A stretch of DNA of 64,000 nt from Pterois miles (taxonomy: Eukaryota; Chordata; Actinopteri; Perciformes; Scorpaenidae). This document shows, in pieces, positions 48,801 to 54,159 of this stretch; within the stretch, counting starts at the first letter, position 1, and every line of letters starts with the position of its first letter. The notes below the pieces were generated by a model. The model was not told where the DNA came from and did no database searches. It worked only from the letters and a program-made list of their open reading frames with translations. The translations under genes were made by a program, and so were the position numbers. The stretch lies in NCBI GenBank assembly GCA_947000775.1, contig CAMQGK010000552.1:1286501-1350500 (forward strand). The letters run 5' to 3'.

Positions 48801-49979
48801 AAATGAGAACTGTGAATATGGTAAAATATTGAGGTTTCTGCGACTTGTGTTGTGCACTGTTTGAAACCGTTTTGCCTCTGCTTCCCAGACAATAACTCTC
48901 CTCAGAGCACATCTCCTTGCTCCAGCTCTCCCAGTTCCCCTGCTGCACACATCCGGCCCAGCTCTCTCCACGGCCTGGGCTCCAAACTCAACACGCAGCG
49001 CTATACCAAGGTGGGCCGCCGGAAGTCAACCAGCAACATCCCCCCCTCGCCCTTGGCCTGCAACTCTTCCTCATCCTCCACCCAGCCTCTTTCTCCACAG
49101 CGCTCTCCCTCTCCACTGTCAGGCTTTGCCAAAACCCTTCACAGCTACCACGGCAAAACCCTGTCCCCACCCACCATTGTTAGACACATTGTCCGGCCCC
49201 GCAGTGCCGAGCCGCCTCGGTCTCCTCTCCTGAAGAGGGTTCAGTCAGCTGAGAAGCTTTCTGGTGTGTATCATGCTGATAAGAAGTCGTACACCCCCCG
49301 GAGGCACACTCTTGAAGTGCCGTTTTACTGTGAGGGGGACCTGCTGGGTGACTCGGAGACAGAGGGCACCTGGGGAGGCTCCTACATTGGGGGCGATCTC
49401 AGCAGGCCGGGGGGTTACATCGGCAGCCAGAGACTGAGGGACTCCGGGATTGAACGATCAGAGCAGCTGGTCGTGATGCGAAAGCTCAACCTATCAGAGC
49501 GGCGAGACTCCTTTAAGAAACAGGAGGCGGTGCAGGAGGTGAGCTTTGATGAGCCAGAGGAGAAAACCAGCACCACAGTTACGGTGACCACCACAGCTCC
49601 AGGAGCCCAAACACAACAGCAGCAACAAAGAACGGCCTGGATGGTCACTCGACCCCAAAGCAGTGTGGAGGTGGAGCTAGAAGTGCCGATGGTGAGGAGG
49701 TTCACACTGGTGCCCCAGATCGCCGTGCAGGGCTCAACAGAGAGCGAGCAGGATGAGTGGGAGCCGTGTTCAGACGGAGAGGAAACCAACGAGACACCTG
49801 AGCCGGAGGTGGCCGTCACTTCATCTCAGCCACAACAGGCAGGACGTCCTCTCGGTGACAACGGCCTGCAGAGTCAGGCAGCAGAAACCACCTCCTCTGG
49901 TCCTCAGGTTGGACTCTCAACACAGAAGAGTGCAGAGTGCAGAGAGGAAACAACACAAAAAGGGAATCTGAGAAAGTGA
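9759..49979 (+). CDS. mast3: Microtubule-associated serine/threonine kinase 3 (MAST3), whole gene
   Basis: Twenty-seven coding exons were assembled with consistent phases: 4455 nt including stop, 1484 aa, somewhat longer than the roughly 1300-aa mammalian protein. Order: Ser-rich N-terminus (1-126), MAST pre-kinase region (about 165-370), AGC Ser/Thr kinase domain (394-667) with C-terminal extension (to about 720), PDZ domain (about 938-1026) and a disordered Ser/Pro tail. MAST3 rather than MAST1, 2 or 4 is favoured by the N-terminal CRSSNRKSLGIGTPSPTLSR, by NMGPLP in the kinase and by the tail motif ERRDSFKKQEAVQEVSFDEP. MAST kinases phosphorylate Ser/Thr on neuronal and immune signalling proteins, bind partners such as PTEN through the PDZ domain and associate with the cytoskeleton. 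Exon coordinates are given in the block entries. Teleosts may carry two paralogues; which one this is cannot be decided here. Confidence 0.93.
10736..10750. repeat. Poly-G tract
   Basis: Fifteen consecutive G in mast3 intron 1, preceded by GGAGGAGGAGGGGAA. It could fold as a G-quadruplex or be a difficult sequencing site. Confidence 0.9.
13081..13140. repeat. 15-bp tandem repeat, four units
   Basis: The unit CATCAGTATCATGTA repeats three times with A/G variation and a fourth time diverged, followed by GCATCCCTAG. That final text resembles the GTGCATCCCTA end of the hAT-like element at 14112-14625, so the array may have grown beside an old terminal repeat. Confidence 0.75.
14112..14625. mobile_element. 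Non-autonomous hAT-like transposon, 514 bp
   Basis: The ends are TAGGGATGCACCAATCTGAC and TATTGGTCCATCCCTA, imperfect inverted repeats. The element is flanked by an exact 8-bp duplication AACAAATG (14104-14111 and 14626-14633), the target-site length expected of hAT elements. The interior holds ATCGGCCGATACCGAGTACC near the left end and no transposase. Related copies lie at about 31340-31715 and 39480-39965. Confidence 0.8.
15760..16084 (-). mobile_element. tRNA-derived SINE, family A, copy 1
   Basis: Read on the minus strand it starts GGGGGCGGCAGTAGCTCAGT (A-box-like) and contains GGTTCAAGTCCC (B-box), then a body with GAGGTGCCAGTTTACCTCTT and an end of TTCTTCTTCT. Near-identical copies lie at 27255-27578 (minus) and 53512-53848 (plus). 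It lies in mast3 introns 1-2, antisense to the gene. Confidence 0.85.
16242..16632. repeat. Interspersed repeat family F, copy 2
   Basis: Same order of text as 5758-6150: ATCTACAAGATTTCACAGAC, AACCAATCAGAGCTGAT, CTAGGCAGCGCTGATCAAAT, CCAATAGGAACGCTCTCTCT, GAGGTGCAGAGGTCTAG. The CCAAT words here belong to the repeat and are not evidence of a promoter. Confidence 0.7.
16800..17155 (+). promoter_or_regulatory. mast3: Likely alternative promoter and leader of mast3
   Basis: A GC- and CpG-rich island (GGACCGCGGCGAGAGAGCCG and similar) stands in AT-rich intronic DNA and ends at the ATG of an alternative first exon. It contains the (TGC)10 tract and a short upstream ORF at 16913-16969 (19 codons with stop, MEVMFRGQDRGERADPRM). 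If transcribed, that uORF could lower translation of the downstream isoform. Confidence 0.5.
16849..16879 (+). repeat. (TGC)10 trinucleotide repeat in the alternative mast3 leader
   Basis: Ten uninterrupted TGC units lie inside the CpG-richer segment just upstream of the alternative first exon. It is probably promoter or 5' UTR sequence. ORFs reading it as poly-Cys or poly-Ala are not credible. Confidence 0.85.
17156..17241 (+). CDS. mast3: Alternative mast3 first exon (MAST1-type N-terminus)
   Basis: The ATG at 17156 opens 28 codons plus two bases, ending at the donor GTATCA after CGTTCAAAAAG. The peptide is MSDPSQWSAMPNQNKSHFVP then GALLKRSK. It leaves phase 2, exactly what exon 3 (22432) needs, giving a RSKS-CRSSNRKS junction. 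Known MAST1 proteins start MSD and reach a RRTKSCRTSNRKS junction, so start, length and junction all agree. The isoform would be 1467 aa and lack exons 1-2. GTATCA is a non-ideal donor. Confidence 0.75.
17242..18394. other. mast3 intron after the alternative exon; GCTAGC-rich start
   Basis: The first 160 bp hold several GCTAGC/AACGTTA words (17262-17275, 17347-17392), as also seen just after ndufa7 exon 1. The rest is AT-rich with no recognised feature. Confidence 0.4.
18395..18660 (+). repeat. MITE-like repeat family H, copy 1
   Basis: It shares GAGGTCCTCAAATTACTTCT, TTTTGTCCACAACAAACCGT and a closing TAATTGATCAG-type segment with the copy at 43055-43352. It is diverged. Confidence 0.5.
18794..18859. 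repeat. (CA)n microsatellite
   Basis: A pure CA run of about 33 units. Confidence 0.95.
19430..19700 (-). repeat. MITE-like repeat family H, copy 2
   Basis: Antisense relative to the copy at 43055-43352: it carries CTGAATATCTTTAGACTTTG, GACGTCACTTTGGGCTCTGC and ACATTTTACAGAACGAACGA in reverse order. It is diverged and non-coding. Confidence 0.5.
19735..20110. repeat. Interspersed repeat of a fish high-copy type
   Basis: Text such as TGTGTAGCCTAAAATCACAA, CCTCAAGGGGATTTACAATC, CATCCTCTGTCC, AGGAAGAGCAACAGAGGAGG and GACAGATGTGCAATAGATGT is a block I recall as repetitive in fish genomes. It is the only copy in this window. It is non-coding, with an A-rich centre. Confidence 0.55.
20330..20650. 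repeat. Interspersed repeat, possibly LINE 3' end
   Basis: TTATTTAACCTTAAAGGTTA, AGATACAGTATTTCTTCTGC and GAGTCCTGGTCAAG resemble a common fish repeat. No reverse transcriptase text was seen and no second copy lies here, so the class is a guess. Confidence 0.4.
22432..35608 (+). CDS. mast3: mast3 exons 3-7 (conserved N-terminal segment)
   Basis: Exons: 22432-22520, 26651-26723, 30675-30753, 33438-33595, 35533-35608, all with AG acceptors and GT donors. Together they encode SSPLDSPRN, GRRWSLASLPSSGYGTN, ERLHQLPYQPTQDELHF, RPRSRSLSPGRSS and FDNEIVMMNHVYRERFPK, motifs seen across MAST1-4. RRWSLASLPSSGYGT is rich in basophilic and proline-directed phosphosite-like serines. The last two exons begin the pre-kinase (DUF1908) domain. 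Confidence 0.92.
22906..23249 (-). mobile_element. tRNA-like SINE, family B, copy 1, with target duplication
   Basis: On the minus strand it begins GGTGCAGTGGTTAGCGCTGT and includes GGTTCGATTCCAGC (B-box) and GGCTTCCTCCCACAGTCCAA. It ends in ATGGAGTAATGGATGG. It is flanked by an exact 12-bp direct repeat GAAACCAGTCCA (22894-22905 and 23250-23261), the mark of retroposition. It lies in mast3 intron 3. Confidence 0.85.
23820..23884. repeat. Perfect 30-bp hairpin
   Basis: The arms 23820-23849 and 23855-23884 are exact reverse complements around a 5-base loop GTTAA. It is AT-rich and intronic. It could be the remnant of a palindromic MITE or a structured RNA; nothing decides between these. Confidence 0.85.
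24092..24156. repeat. TATATTGACTATA-type tandem repeat
   Basis: Five to six diverged copies of a 10-18 bp TATATTGACTATA/AGACTATA unit in mast3 intron 3. Confidence 0.65.
26900..27883 (+). mobile_element. Repeat family C, copy 1, interrupted by a SINE
   Basis: Carries the family hallmark text TACCAACCATGCCATACTAG, GGTACCCACCAGTCTCCCCT and ATCACATGCAGTTTGGGGCA, and ends TTGATTGACAGCCCT. SINE A lies inside it at 27255-27578, splitting GCAGTTTG from the following CATGTTATGATTTGA. The left end is too diverged to fix. It lies in mast3 intron 4. Confidence 0.7.
27255..27578 (-). mobile_element. tRNA-derived SINE, family A, copy 2, nested
   Basis: Same structure as 15760-16084 on the minus strand. 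It starts with a duplicated GGGGGCGGCAGTAGCT and ends in a TTC-rich run (GAAGAAGAAGAAG on +). It is inserted into repeat family C. Confidence 0.85.
28982..29004. repeat. Poly-C tract
   Basis: Twenty-three consecutive C in mast3 intron 4. Confidence 0.95.
29301..29902 (-). mobile_element. Repeat family C, copy 2, about 600 bp
   Basis: The ends TAGGGCTGTCAATCCATT and GTTAACTTTGACAGCCCTA form an inverted terminal repeat with at least TAGGGCTGTCAA. The interior is antisense to copy 1 (CAAACTGCATGTGATTATAA, GGGTACCCATAGAACCC, GAGGTCAGAGGTCAAGGGAC). No transposase is present, so this is a non-autonomous DNA transposon of unassigned superfamily. Confidence 0.8.
31340..31715 (-). mobile_element. hAT-like element related to 14112-14625, copy 2
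   Basis: Ends with CTGGATCGGTGCATCCCT and carries ATTGGGTATCGGTTGATACA, the reverse complement of the left end of the 14112 copy. The left part is diverged; TAGGGATTGGATGG at 31229 may be its other end. Confidence 0.55.
31855..31995. mobile_element. Short MITE-like element with AGAGCTGCAAC / GTTGCAGCCCT ends
   Basis: About 140 bp bounded by AGAGCTGCAACAGTAATCCA and TAATCTGCAGTTGCAGCCCT, inverted repeats. The interior TTAATCGA/TCGATT symmetry resembles repeat family H. Confidence 0.6.
33680..34336 (+). mobile_element. Repeat family C, copy 3
   Basis: Same order as copy 1: GGTTGTAGCAGGCTCAG, TACCAACCATGTCATACTAG, GGGTACCCACCAGTCTCCCC, GCACACTGACACACTGACAG, ending GATTGACAGCCCTA. The left terminal repeat is degraded. 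It lies in mast3 intron 6. Confidence 0.7.
34936..34955. repeat. Poly-G tract
   Basis: Twenty consecutive G in mast3 intron 6, preceded by GGGTGGGGGTGGATT; a possible G-quadruplex. Confidence 0.95.
35784..40748 (+). CDS. mast3: mast3 exons 8-11 (MAST pre-kinase domain)
   Basis: Exons: 35784-35993, 39015-39116, 40312-40444, 40681-40748. They encode residues 205-375: a helical region starting ATAQMEERLLEIITHC, then LADGVLGFIQHQLVELVRDC, RPARLLECLEFDPEEFYHLL and KTDIPRYIISQLGLTRDPLE. This is the DUF1908 domain found only next to MAST kinase domains. Exon 11 (DMAQLEQYDTSP...) is the variable linker before the kinase. Confidence 0.93.
36990..37660. repeat. Probable interspersed repeat in mast3 intron 8
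   Basis: The segment is GC-richer than its flanks, with phrases such as GTAGTCTCTGTGACGTCACC, AATGCCTTTGCGAAGCTCAA and GAAATGGCCGCTCTCTTAAT that I associate with fish repeats. The short antisense frames here show no domain. There is no second copy in the window and the limits are approximate. Confidence 0.4.
39480..39965 (+). mobile_element. hAT-like element related to 14112-14625, copy 3
   Basis: Begins GGATGCACCGCTCCAACTTT and continues GGTATCAGCCGATCCCGAGT, parallel to the left end of the 14112 copy. It is diverged and its right end is indistinct (AGGCTCGATAGCAGATAAA). It lies in mast3 intron 9. Confidence 0.6.
41254..44660 (+). CDS. mast3: mast3 exons 12-19 (Ser/Thr kinase domain and AGC tail)
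   Basis: Exons: 41254-41345, 42011-42219, 42368-42506, 42845-42977, 43420-43585, 43857-43958, 44227-44349, 44548-44660. The domain runs from F394 (FETIKLISNGAYG, glycine loop) to F667. Catalytic elements are intact: Lys423 in FAMKKI, HRDLKPDN with Asp517, DFG with Asp535, activation segment ending GTPEYIAPE (Glu577), and DWWAMGIILYEFLVG. The extension has the AGC-type DDTSYFDTRSERYHH. An active kinase is expected. Intron 13 has an AAG acceptor and intron 17 a weak GTACTG donor. Confidence 0.95.
43055..43352 (+). repeat. MITE-like repeat family H, copy 3
   Basis: Runs from TTGAGCTCCAATTTTCTCGA to TTAATCATTGCAGCTTTGA, with GATTGATTAGTTGTTTACCC near the left and GGTGATTAATTTAATAGTTG near the right. 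It fills most of mast3 intron 15 and is non-coding. Confidence 0.6.
45367..46245 (+). CDS. mast3: mast3 exons 20-22 (Ser-rich linker between kinase and PDZ)
   Basis: Exons: 45367-45533, 45820-45941, 46045-46245. They begin VYSSTEHL after SHRFSK and include SSSSSQSERSTSPL, HSLETMPRFALSTDDE, RIRSNSTGAKHSSPK and KVPKSASVSALSLIITTD. The order matches the linker of mammalian MAST3 (LDTMPKFAFSSEDE; KSASVSALSLIIT). It is predicted disordered and rich in phosphosite-like serines. Confidence 0.88.
46353..47924 (+). CDS. mast3: mast3 exons 23-25 (PDZ domain)
   Basis: Exons: 46353-46579, 47546-47668, 47788-47924. The PDZ runs from about PPIVIHTSGKKYGFTLQAIR (carboxylate-binding loop YGFTL, residues 949-953) through SPAHQAGLRTGDLITHMNGE to SKVALQTIALE, near residue 1026. 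A basic stretch KMARRSKKSKRRDNYDR follows. At the exon 23/24 junction the sequence reads HHMVA-SVEEGSPA, where relatives I recall have Trp in place of this Ala (codon 973). Confidence 0.93.
46693..47325 (-). mobile_element. Repeat family C, copy 4
   Basis: Antisense orientation: TTAATCACGATTAATTGCAT at the left, AAACTGCATGTGATTATCAT and GAGGTCAGAGGTCAAGGGAG inside, GTTATTATCGCATTAACTTT and TGACAGCCCTAA at the right. It lies in mast3 intron 23, between the two PDZ exons. Confidence 0.75.
48336..49979 (+). CDS. mast3: mast3 exons 26-27 (C-terminal tail)
   Basis: Exon 26 is 48336-48520; exon 27 is 48889-49979, ending in TGA. They encode SVSSSESLPGSPTHSLSPGP, IRPSSLHGLGSKLN, the conserved block SAEPPRSPLLKRVQSAEKL (near residue 1230), and ELVVMR-like QLVVMRKLNLSERRDSFKK with QEAVQEVSFDEPEE (about 1312-1346). 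VPQIAVQGSTESEQDEW follows. The ERRDSFKKQEAVQEVSFDEP and VPQIAV motifs are the strongest evidence for MAST3. A QQQQQ run and an acidic, Gln-rich end make the tail longer than the mammalian one. The long antisense frame 49415-49819 is a shadow. Confidence 0.93.
48614..48720. repeat. Short fold-back related to 4922-5146
   Basis: TTGAATCGAAGGCAACTGGA is mirrored by TCCAGTTGCCTTCGATTCAA. Between them lies CTTAGATTTGTCCCTGAAGA-type text from the left arm of the 5-kb copy. GCCAGAATGAATATGACCTG and GATGAATGAGAACC follow, matching the reverse complement of the text upstream of that copy. It lies in mast3 intron 26. Confidence 0.7.
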
Positions 49980-50279
49980 CAACTCACCTCTGCACTCATT
50001 TCAACTACTCATATCTTTCCTTTCAAGTCAAAACTCATTTACGAACTCTGGCTGAGAGAAAAGGGAAGGAGATTTTACTTGAATTTTTTAATTGTAAATA
50101 TTCCACGACGTTCTGGTCTTATTTATTACATTTGTAAACTACGTTGCGTTAGTAACGGGGAGAGAGGGAAGTTCTTATTGGTTTAATAGCCAAGGCTCAA
50201 CATTTTTGTATCCATAAAATGTGGTTTTATGTCTTTTGACTGGATTGTTTTTTGTATAAATGTCTATTTTTTGAATAAA
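49980..50279 (+). other. mast3: mast3 3' UTR with proximal polyadenylation signal
   Basis: AT-rich sequence follows the TGA, with AATAAA at 50274-50279. This is the first consensus signal downstream of the stop. Confidence 0.65.
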
Positions 50280-51280
50280 TTGTCTCAGTACAGATTAGTT
50301 TGATAATGTTAGGCATAATTAGGACCAAAAGGTTTTTTTTTTTTCAGTGTTTAGATCTGAACAGTGCAGCTTCCAGGAGTTTAATACTGCTGATATATTG
50401 ATCTCCATAAGCCTAAAAATGACCTTTGGTTCACACTGTGACCAACATGGTTCGTGTGTCATTAGTTGTATCAACAATGTATAACTACAGTACAGATGTA
50501 TTTATTAATTTTTGCAGCTTTGCTTCGGCACTACATCCTAGAAGAACACAGCTTTGCACAGCTGGATCTCTTCCAGTTTGCGCTAGTCAATCACAACTGT
50601 TGTTCATAAAACAATCACATTGGTGGGGAAAGAAGCAGAATTATGGTTGTTTGACAGAAGACCGACGTAAAGAAATTAGCTCTTCTGTGATCTATATTAC
50701 TCTGACAACTTTACCAAATTTGTTAAAATTTGAACTTCCATTCACGTGTTAATCATGTTCCTGACAGTGTGAATTCATGGTCAGTGCAGAAGCGGTCAGT
50801 GCAGGGTTATATTTCACACTCAGAGTACAATCTGTTACGCTGAATCCGGCTCAAAAAGGGTGTTATGTGCCGTTATGTCAGTGAGTGCAGTGTCCTCTAA
50901 GCCATATCAGGAGTGTGTTTGTAATCTCAACTCAATATGACAATGTTTGTGTCAAAGTGTGTGTGCCTGTGTTTTTCTTTCCACCGGTATTGCAATCTTA
51001 ACACCTCATGAAAAATGAAGATGAGGATGAAGTCCTGGATGTTACGCAACAGGCCACAGAGGTATCGCCGATGTAGTTTTTGCATTTTCCTGCTCACCTG
51101 TTTGTCATCTGTAAACAGACTCAGCATGGCTCGACGTCTCGCTGTGATAACTTGTTCTACTCAAAGCATGCAACGTTGCAGGAAAAATTGAGCATCCAAA
51201 TCAAAGTCTTCATCTTCTTCAGAGCCTGAAGGGAAATATTTTTTGTTTAAAACATTTTGTTTTTTGGCCTTTTCTTACCT

Positions 51281-51308
<28 letters not shown>
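51281..51308. repeat. (TAA)n microsatellite
   Basis: About nine ATA/TAA units. Confidence 0.9.
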
Positions 51309-51312
<4 letters not shown>

Positions 51313-52295
51313 AACATTTTGTACTTGGAAGCGTTGGATCCTTGTGTATTTTTTGGAGTATCTTTTCCTGAAACAGTAGCTTTGTTTTTTTTCACGAGCA
51401 TGTAAGAGACAATATGCCTACAAGACCTGTTCCTGCTTAATTTACTGTGTAGTGATGTTTACATCGAGGCGAAAAGTGCACTAATGTATTTTGCCATGAG
51501 TTTTGTAAGTGAATGTTCAAGGTAAATGGCAGAGGGAAACCCTTACATTGAATCCAAACCCAGGGCTCCTTTGAACAAATGTTTTATGTCTTTGTTTTGT
51601 ACAAATATTGATGTATATTTTGGTAACAAGGATGTGTATTATTCCAGATGTGTTGAAGGACATGATATGCACAATGACTATTTGAGGCACCAGGATTTTC
51701 TCCTGAGGGAATGGGCTGTTTGTATTTTGGATGTACTTGGAGTTTGGAGGTTTATTGTCTTATTTGTCAGTGACTGTTGTTGGATTTTGTACCAACTTTC
51801 TCCCTGTGTCTAAAGCATCATGATTGTTGATGTGCTACTTAAGTCCCTCCCTTTTACAGGATGAGATTCTGTCGCTGAATGAACTGACAGAATCGTTTAC
51901 AATGAGCAAACATGCTGTGTACTGTACAAACATTTTCTATCCTGTGGCTGTATATGACAGAACTACCCTCTTTGATACCACAAAAGAAAACAACGCTCAT
52001 AGAAGTTGCATATCTGTTTTTGTTCTTTTAAACATGTTCATAAAGAGTAATTTAGCACCAAGCTGAGAAGTATTTAGTGTTTTACATGCACTTAAGTAAC
52101 TGTTTTTTGAAAATAACTTACGTTGTGTAAAGGAGAAACTCAGGTTTATTAACTGGGTTAAAGGATGAGAGGAAACTGGCAAACAGCTAAATTCCAGTTG
52201 GGAAAAAAAACATTTTTGGCCAAAAAACATTTGAAATGGTTGTTTTTTTTTTTTTTTTTTTTTTTATTTTTATTTAATATTAAATACTACACCAG

Positions 52296-52653
52296 GGGGC
52301 ACGGGGGGGTAGGGGTAGAGCTGTCGCCTCACAGCAAGAGGGGGGCGGGGTTGAAATCCGAGTGTGGGGCTTTTTGTGGGGAGTTCATGTTCTCCCCGTG
52401 TAAGCGTGGGTTTTCTCCGGGACTCCGGCTTCCTCCCACCGTCCAAAGAATGCTGTTTAGGTTATTGATGACTCTAAATTGCCCGTAGGTGTGTGTAATG
52501 TGATGTTGTCTGTCTATTTTTTGTCTGTCTCTTTGTGCCTTGTGCTGGACTCGCCTGTTGCATTTTTTTGCATTCCCCTATGCCAGCTGGGATCGGCTCC
52601 AGCCCCCCCGCGACCCAAAAGGGGAAAGCGGGGTAGATGGATGGATGGAGGAC
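52296..52653 (+). mobile_element. tRNA-like SINE, family B, copy 2, with target duplication
   Basis: Same family as 22906-23249 in plus orientation: GGGGTAGAGCTGTCGCCTCA, GGTTGAAATCCGAG, GGCTTCCTCCCACCGTCCAA, GCTGGGATCGGCTCCAGCCC, tail GATGGATGGATGGAGG. It is flanked by an exact 12-bp duplication ATACTACACCAG (52284-52295 and 52654-52665). Confidence 0.85.
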
Positions 52654-53511
52654 ATACTACACCAGTGGCACAGTAAGGTACAGCCTCTATTCCAAACTGC
52701 TCTGAAAAGGCTTCATAGTTAAAGAATACATAATAGCACAGAAAATATGCCAGTCCTATGGTTTTGCAGTGCATGTACACCTATCTCAGAATAACCTGGT
52801 TTCTTAGGTGAATGTAAATGTAATCAATGCTTGATTGATCTCTATGGGTTGAAAGCCAGTTTGGCACCTGTAACCCAACAGTGATGTAACAGCTGTTTGG
52901 TTTGAACAAAAATTTCAGCCGCTGGAGATCAGCAAAGACTCAGCTGGTGTTAAACTTGCTCTTAAAGAACAAACTGGCAGGTCAAACTGTTGTACACGTG
53001 CATGTGTTCTCCTGTGGACTTCCGTTCAGTGCATGCTGCATGAGACAAGCACACATCTGTACTACCTGACTGCATGGTATACCGGCGTTGTCGCCCTGTA
53101 CTGTGTTTTTTTGTGCAACAAATAAAATTTGTATTTCTCTTTGACTCATCCTTAATCTGACTTCGCTGGTGTTTTGTGTACTTAATCACTGTTTACTGCA
53201 CAGAGAGTTGTTTTGTTTTTGCATACTCAAACAAGGCAGACAAATTACAAAAAAGGACATAGCCCTGCCCACAAAGAGAAACTTAAAAAGATGTAAAAAT
53301 GAGACAAAAGAGGGCAATAATCTAAAAGGTGTTTTCCAAGTTTAAATACAAAAGCGTACAAAAGAACCTAACACACAGTGGGAACGGGAATGGAGAGACT
53401 TCCTGTCGGGTTTTACAGTGATCCAGCATGCACAAAACCTTGAACCTGAAATCAAAGCAGCTAAATTGAAATTCAGCCATCCTTCATTGCATTACCTACA
53501 GCTGTGTTTTT

Positions 53512-53848
53512 GGGCGGAGTAGCTCAGTCTGTAGGGAGTTGGCTTGGGAACCGGAGGGTCACCGGTTCAAGTCCCGACATGGGCCAAAAACTGAGTGTGA
53601 ACTGGTAGCTGGAGAGGTGCCAGTTTACCTCTTGGGCACTGCCGAGGTGCCCCTGAGCAAGGCACCAAACCCCCAACCGCTCGGGGCGCTTGTCAGGAGC
53701 AGCCCCCTCACTCTGACATCTCTCCAATTGTTGCATGTATATGGACCTGTTTGTGCATGTGTGTGTATAAGTTAACAGAGTGAAAAAATTGAATTTCCCC
53801 TAGCGGGACTAATAAAGGAATATCTTCTTCTTCTTCTTCTTCTTCTTT
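53512..53848 (+). mobile_element. tRNA-derived SINE, family A, copy 3
   Basis: Begins GGGCGGAGTAGCTCAGTCTG with GGGTCACCGGTTCAAGTCCC about 40 bp on (A and B boxes of a tRNA-like head). The tRNA-unrelated body follows, ending CTAATAAAGGAATATCTTCT with (TTC)n at 53824-53848. It is intergenic between mast3 and ndufa7. Confidence 0.85.
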
Positions 53849-54159
53849 TCCTGCTGTGATATATCAAAATGTGCTCTGTGGAAAAGACCTATACATAATA
53901 TATTTTATAGATGTTATGGTGAACATATAATTCAGGTAATGGCAGTGTTAAATCTCTTTAATCATGAACTTTAATAAATGCAACACTAATATATAATTTA
54001 CTGTAATTCTGACTATAACTCAAAATAATTGAATTTTCCTTTCACTTGTGACTGTAGTGTTTGTAATGCAGCAGTTCTCCTGTCAGCCCGCCAGGTGTCA
54101 CTACGGTGCTGACACCGTCACACCACAGAAGAAGTCCCGTGTCCTTCACAACAGCAAAC
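53849..54159 (+). promoter_or_regulatory. ndufa7: Probable ndufa7 promoter and leader
   Basis: A sequence of moderate GC content precedes the ndufa7 ATG. It includes an imperfect palindrome GGTGTCA-N9-TGACACC at about 54090-54112. No TATA box at a usual distance is evident. The transcription start is unknown. Confidence 0.35.

Larger units (their letters stand above)
50280..53126 (+). other. Possible extended mast3 3' UTR
   Basis: AT-rich, largely non-repetitive DNA up to about 52200, then a SINE B copy, then a further AATAAA at 53121-53126 after TGTGCAACA. Long 3' UTRs are common in neuronal genes, but there is no direct evidence that transcripts reach this far. It includes a (TAA)n run at 51281-51308. 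No ORF has a recognisable domain. Confidence 0.35.

Noticed and set aside
49415..49819. A 134-codon antisense ORF
   Set aside because: It is a shadow of mast3 exon 27; the sense frame has the family motifs.
53512..53590. A functional tRNA gene (GTAGCTCAGT and GGTTCAAGTCCC boxes)
   Set aside because: The same head plus a non-tRNA body and TTC tail occurs three times in the window, so it is a SINE head; no clean acceptor-stem pairing was found.
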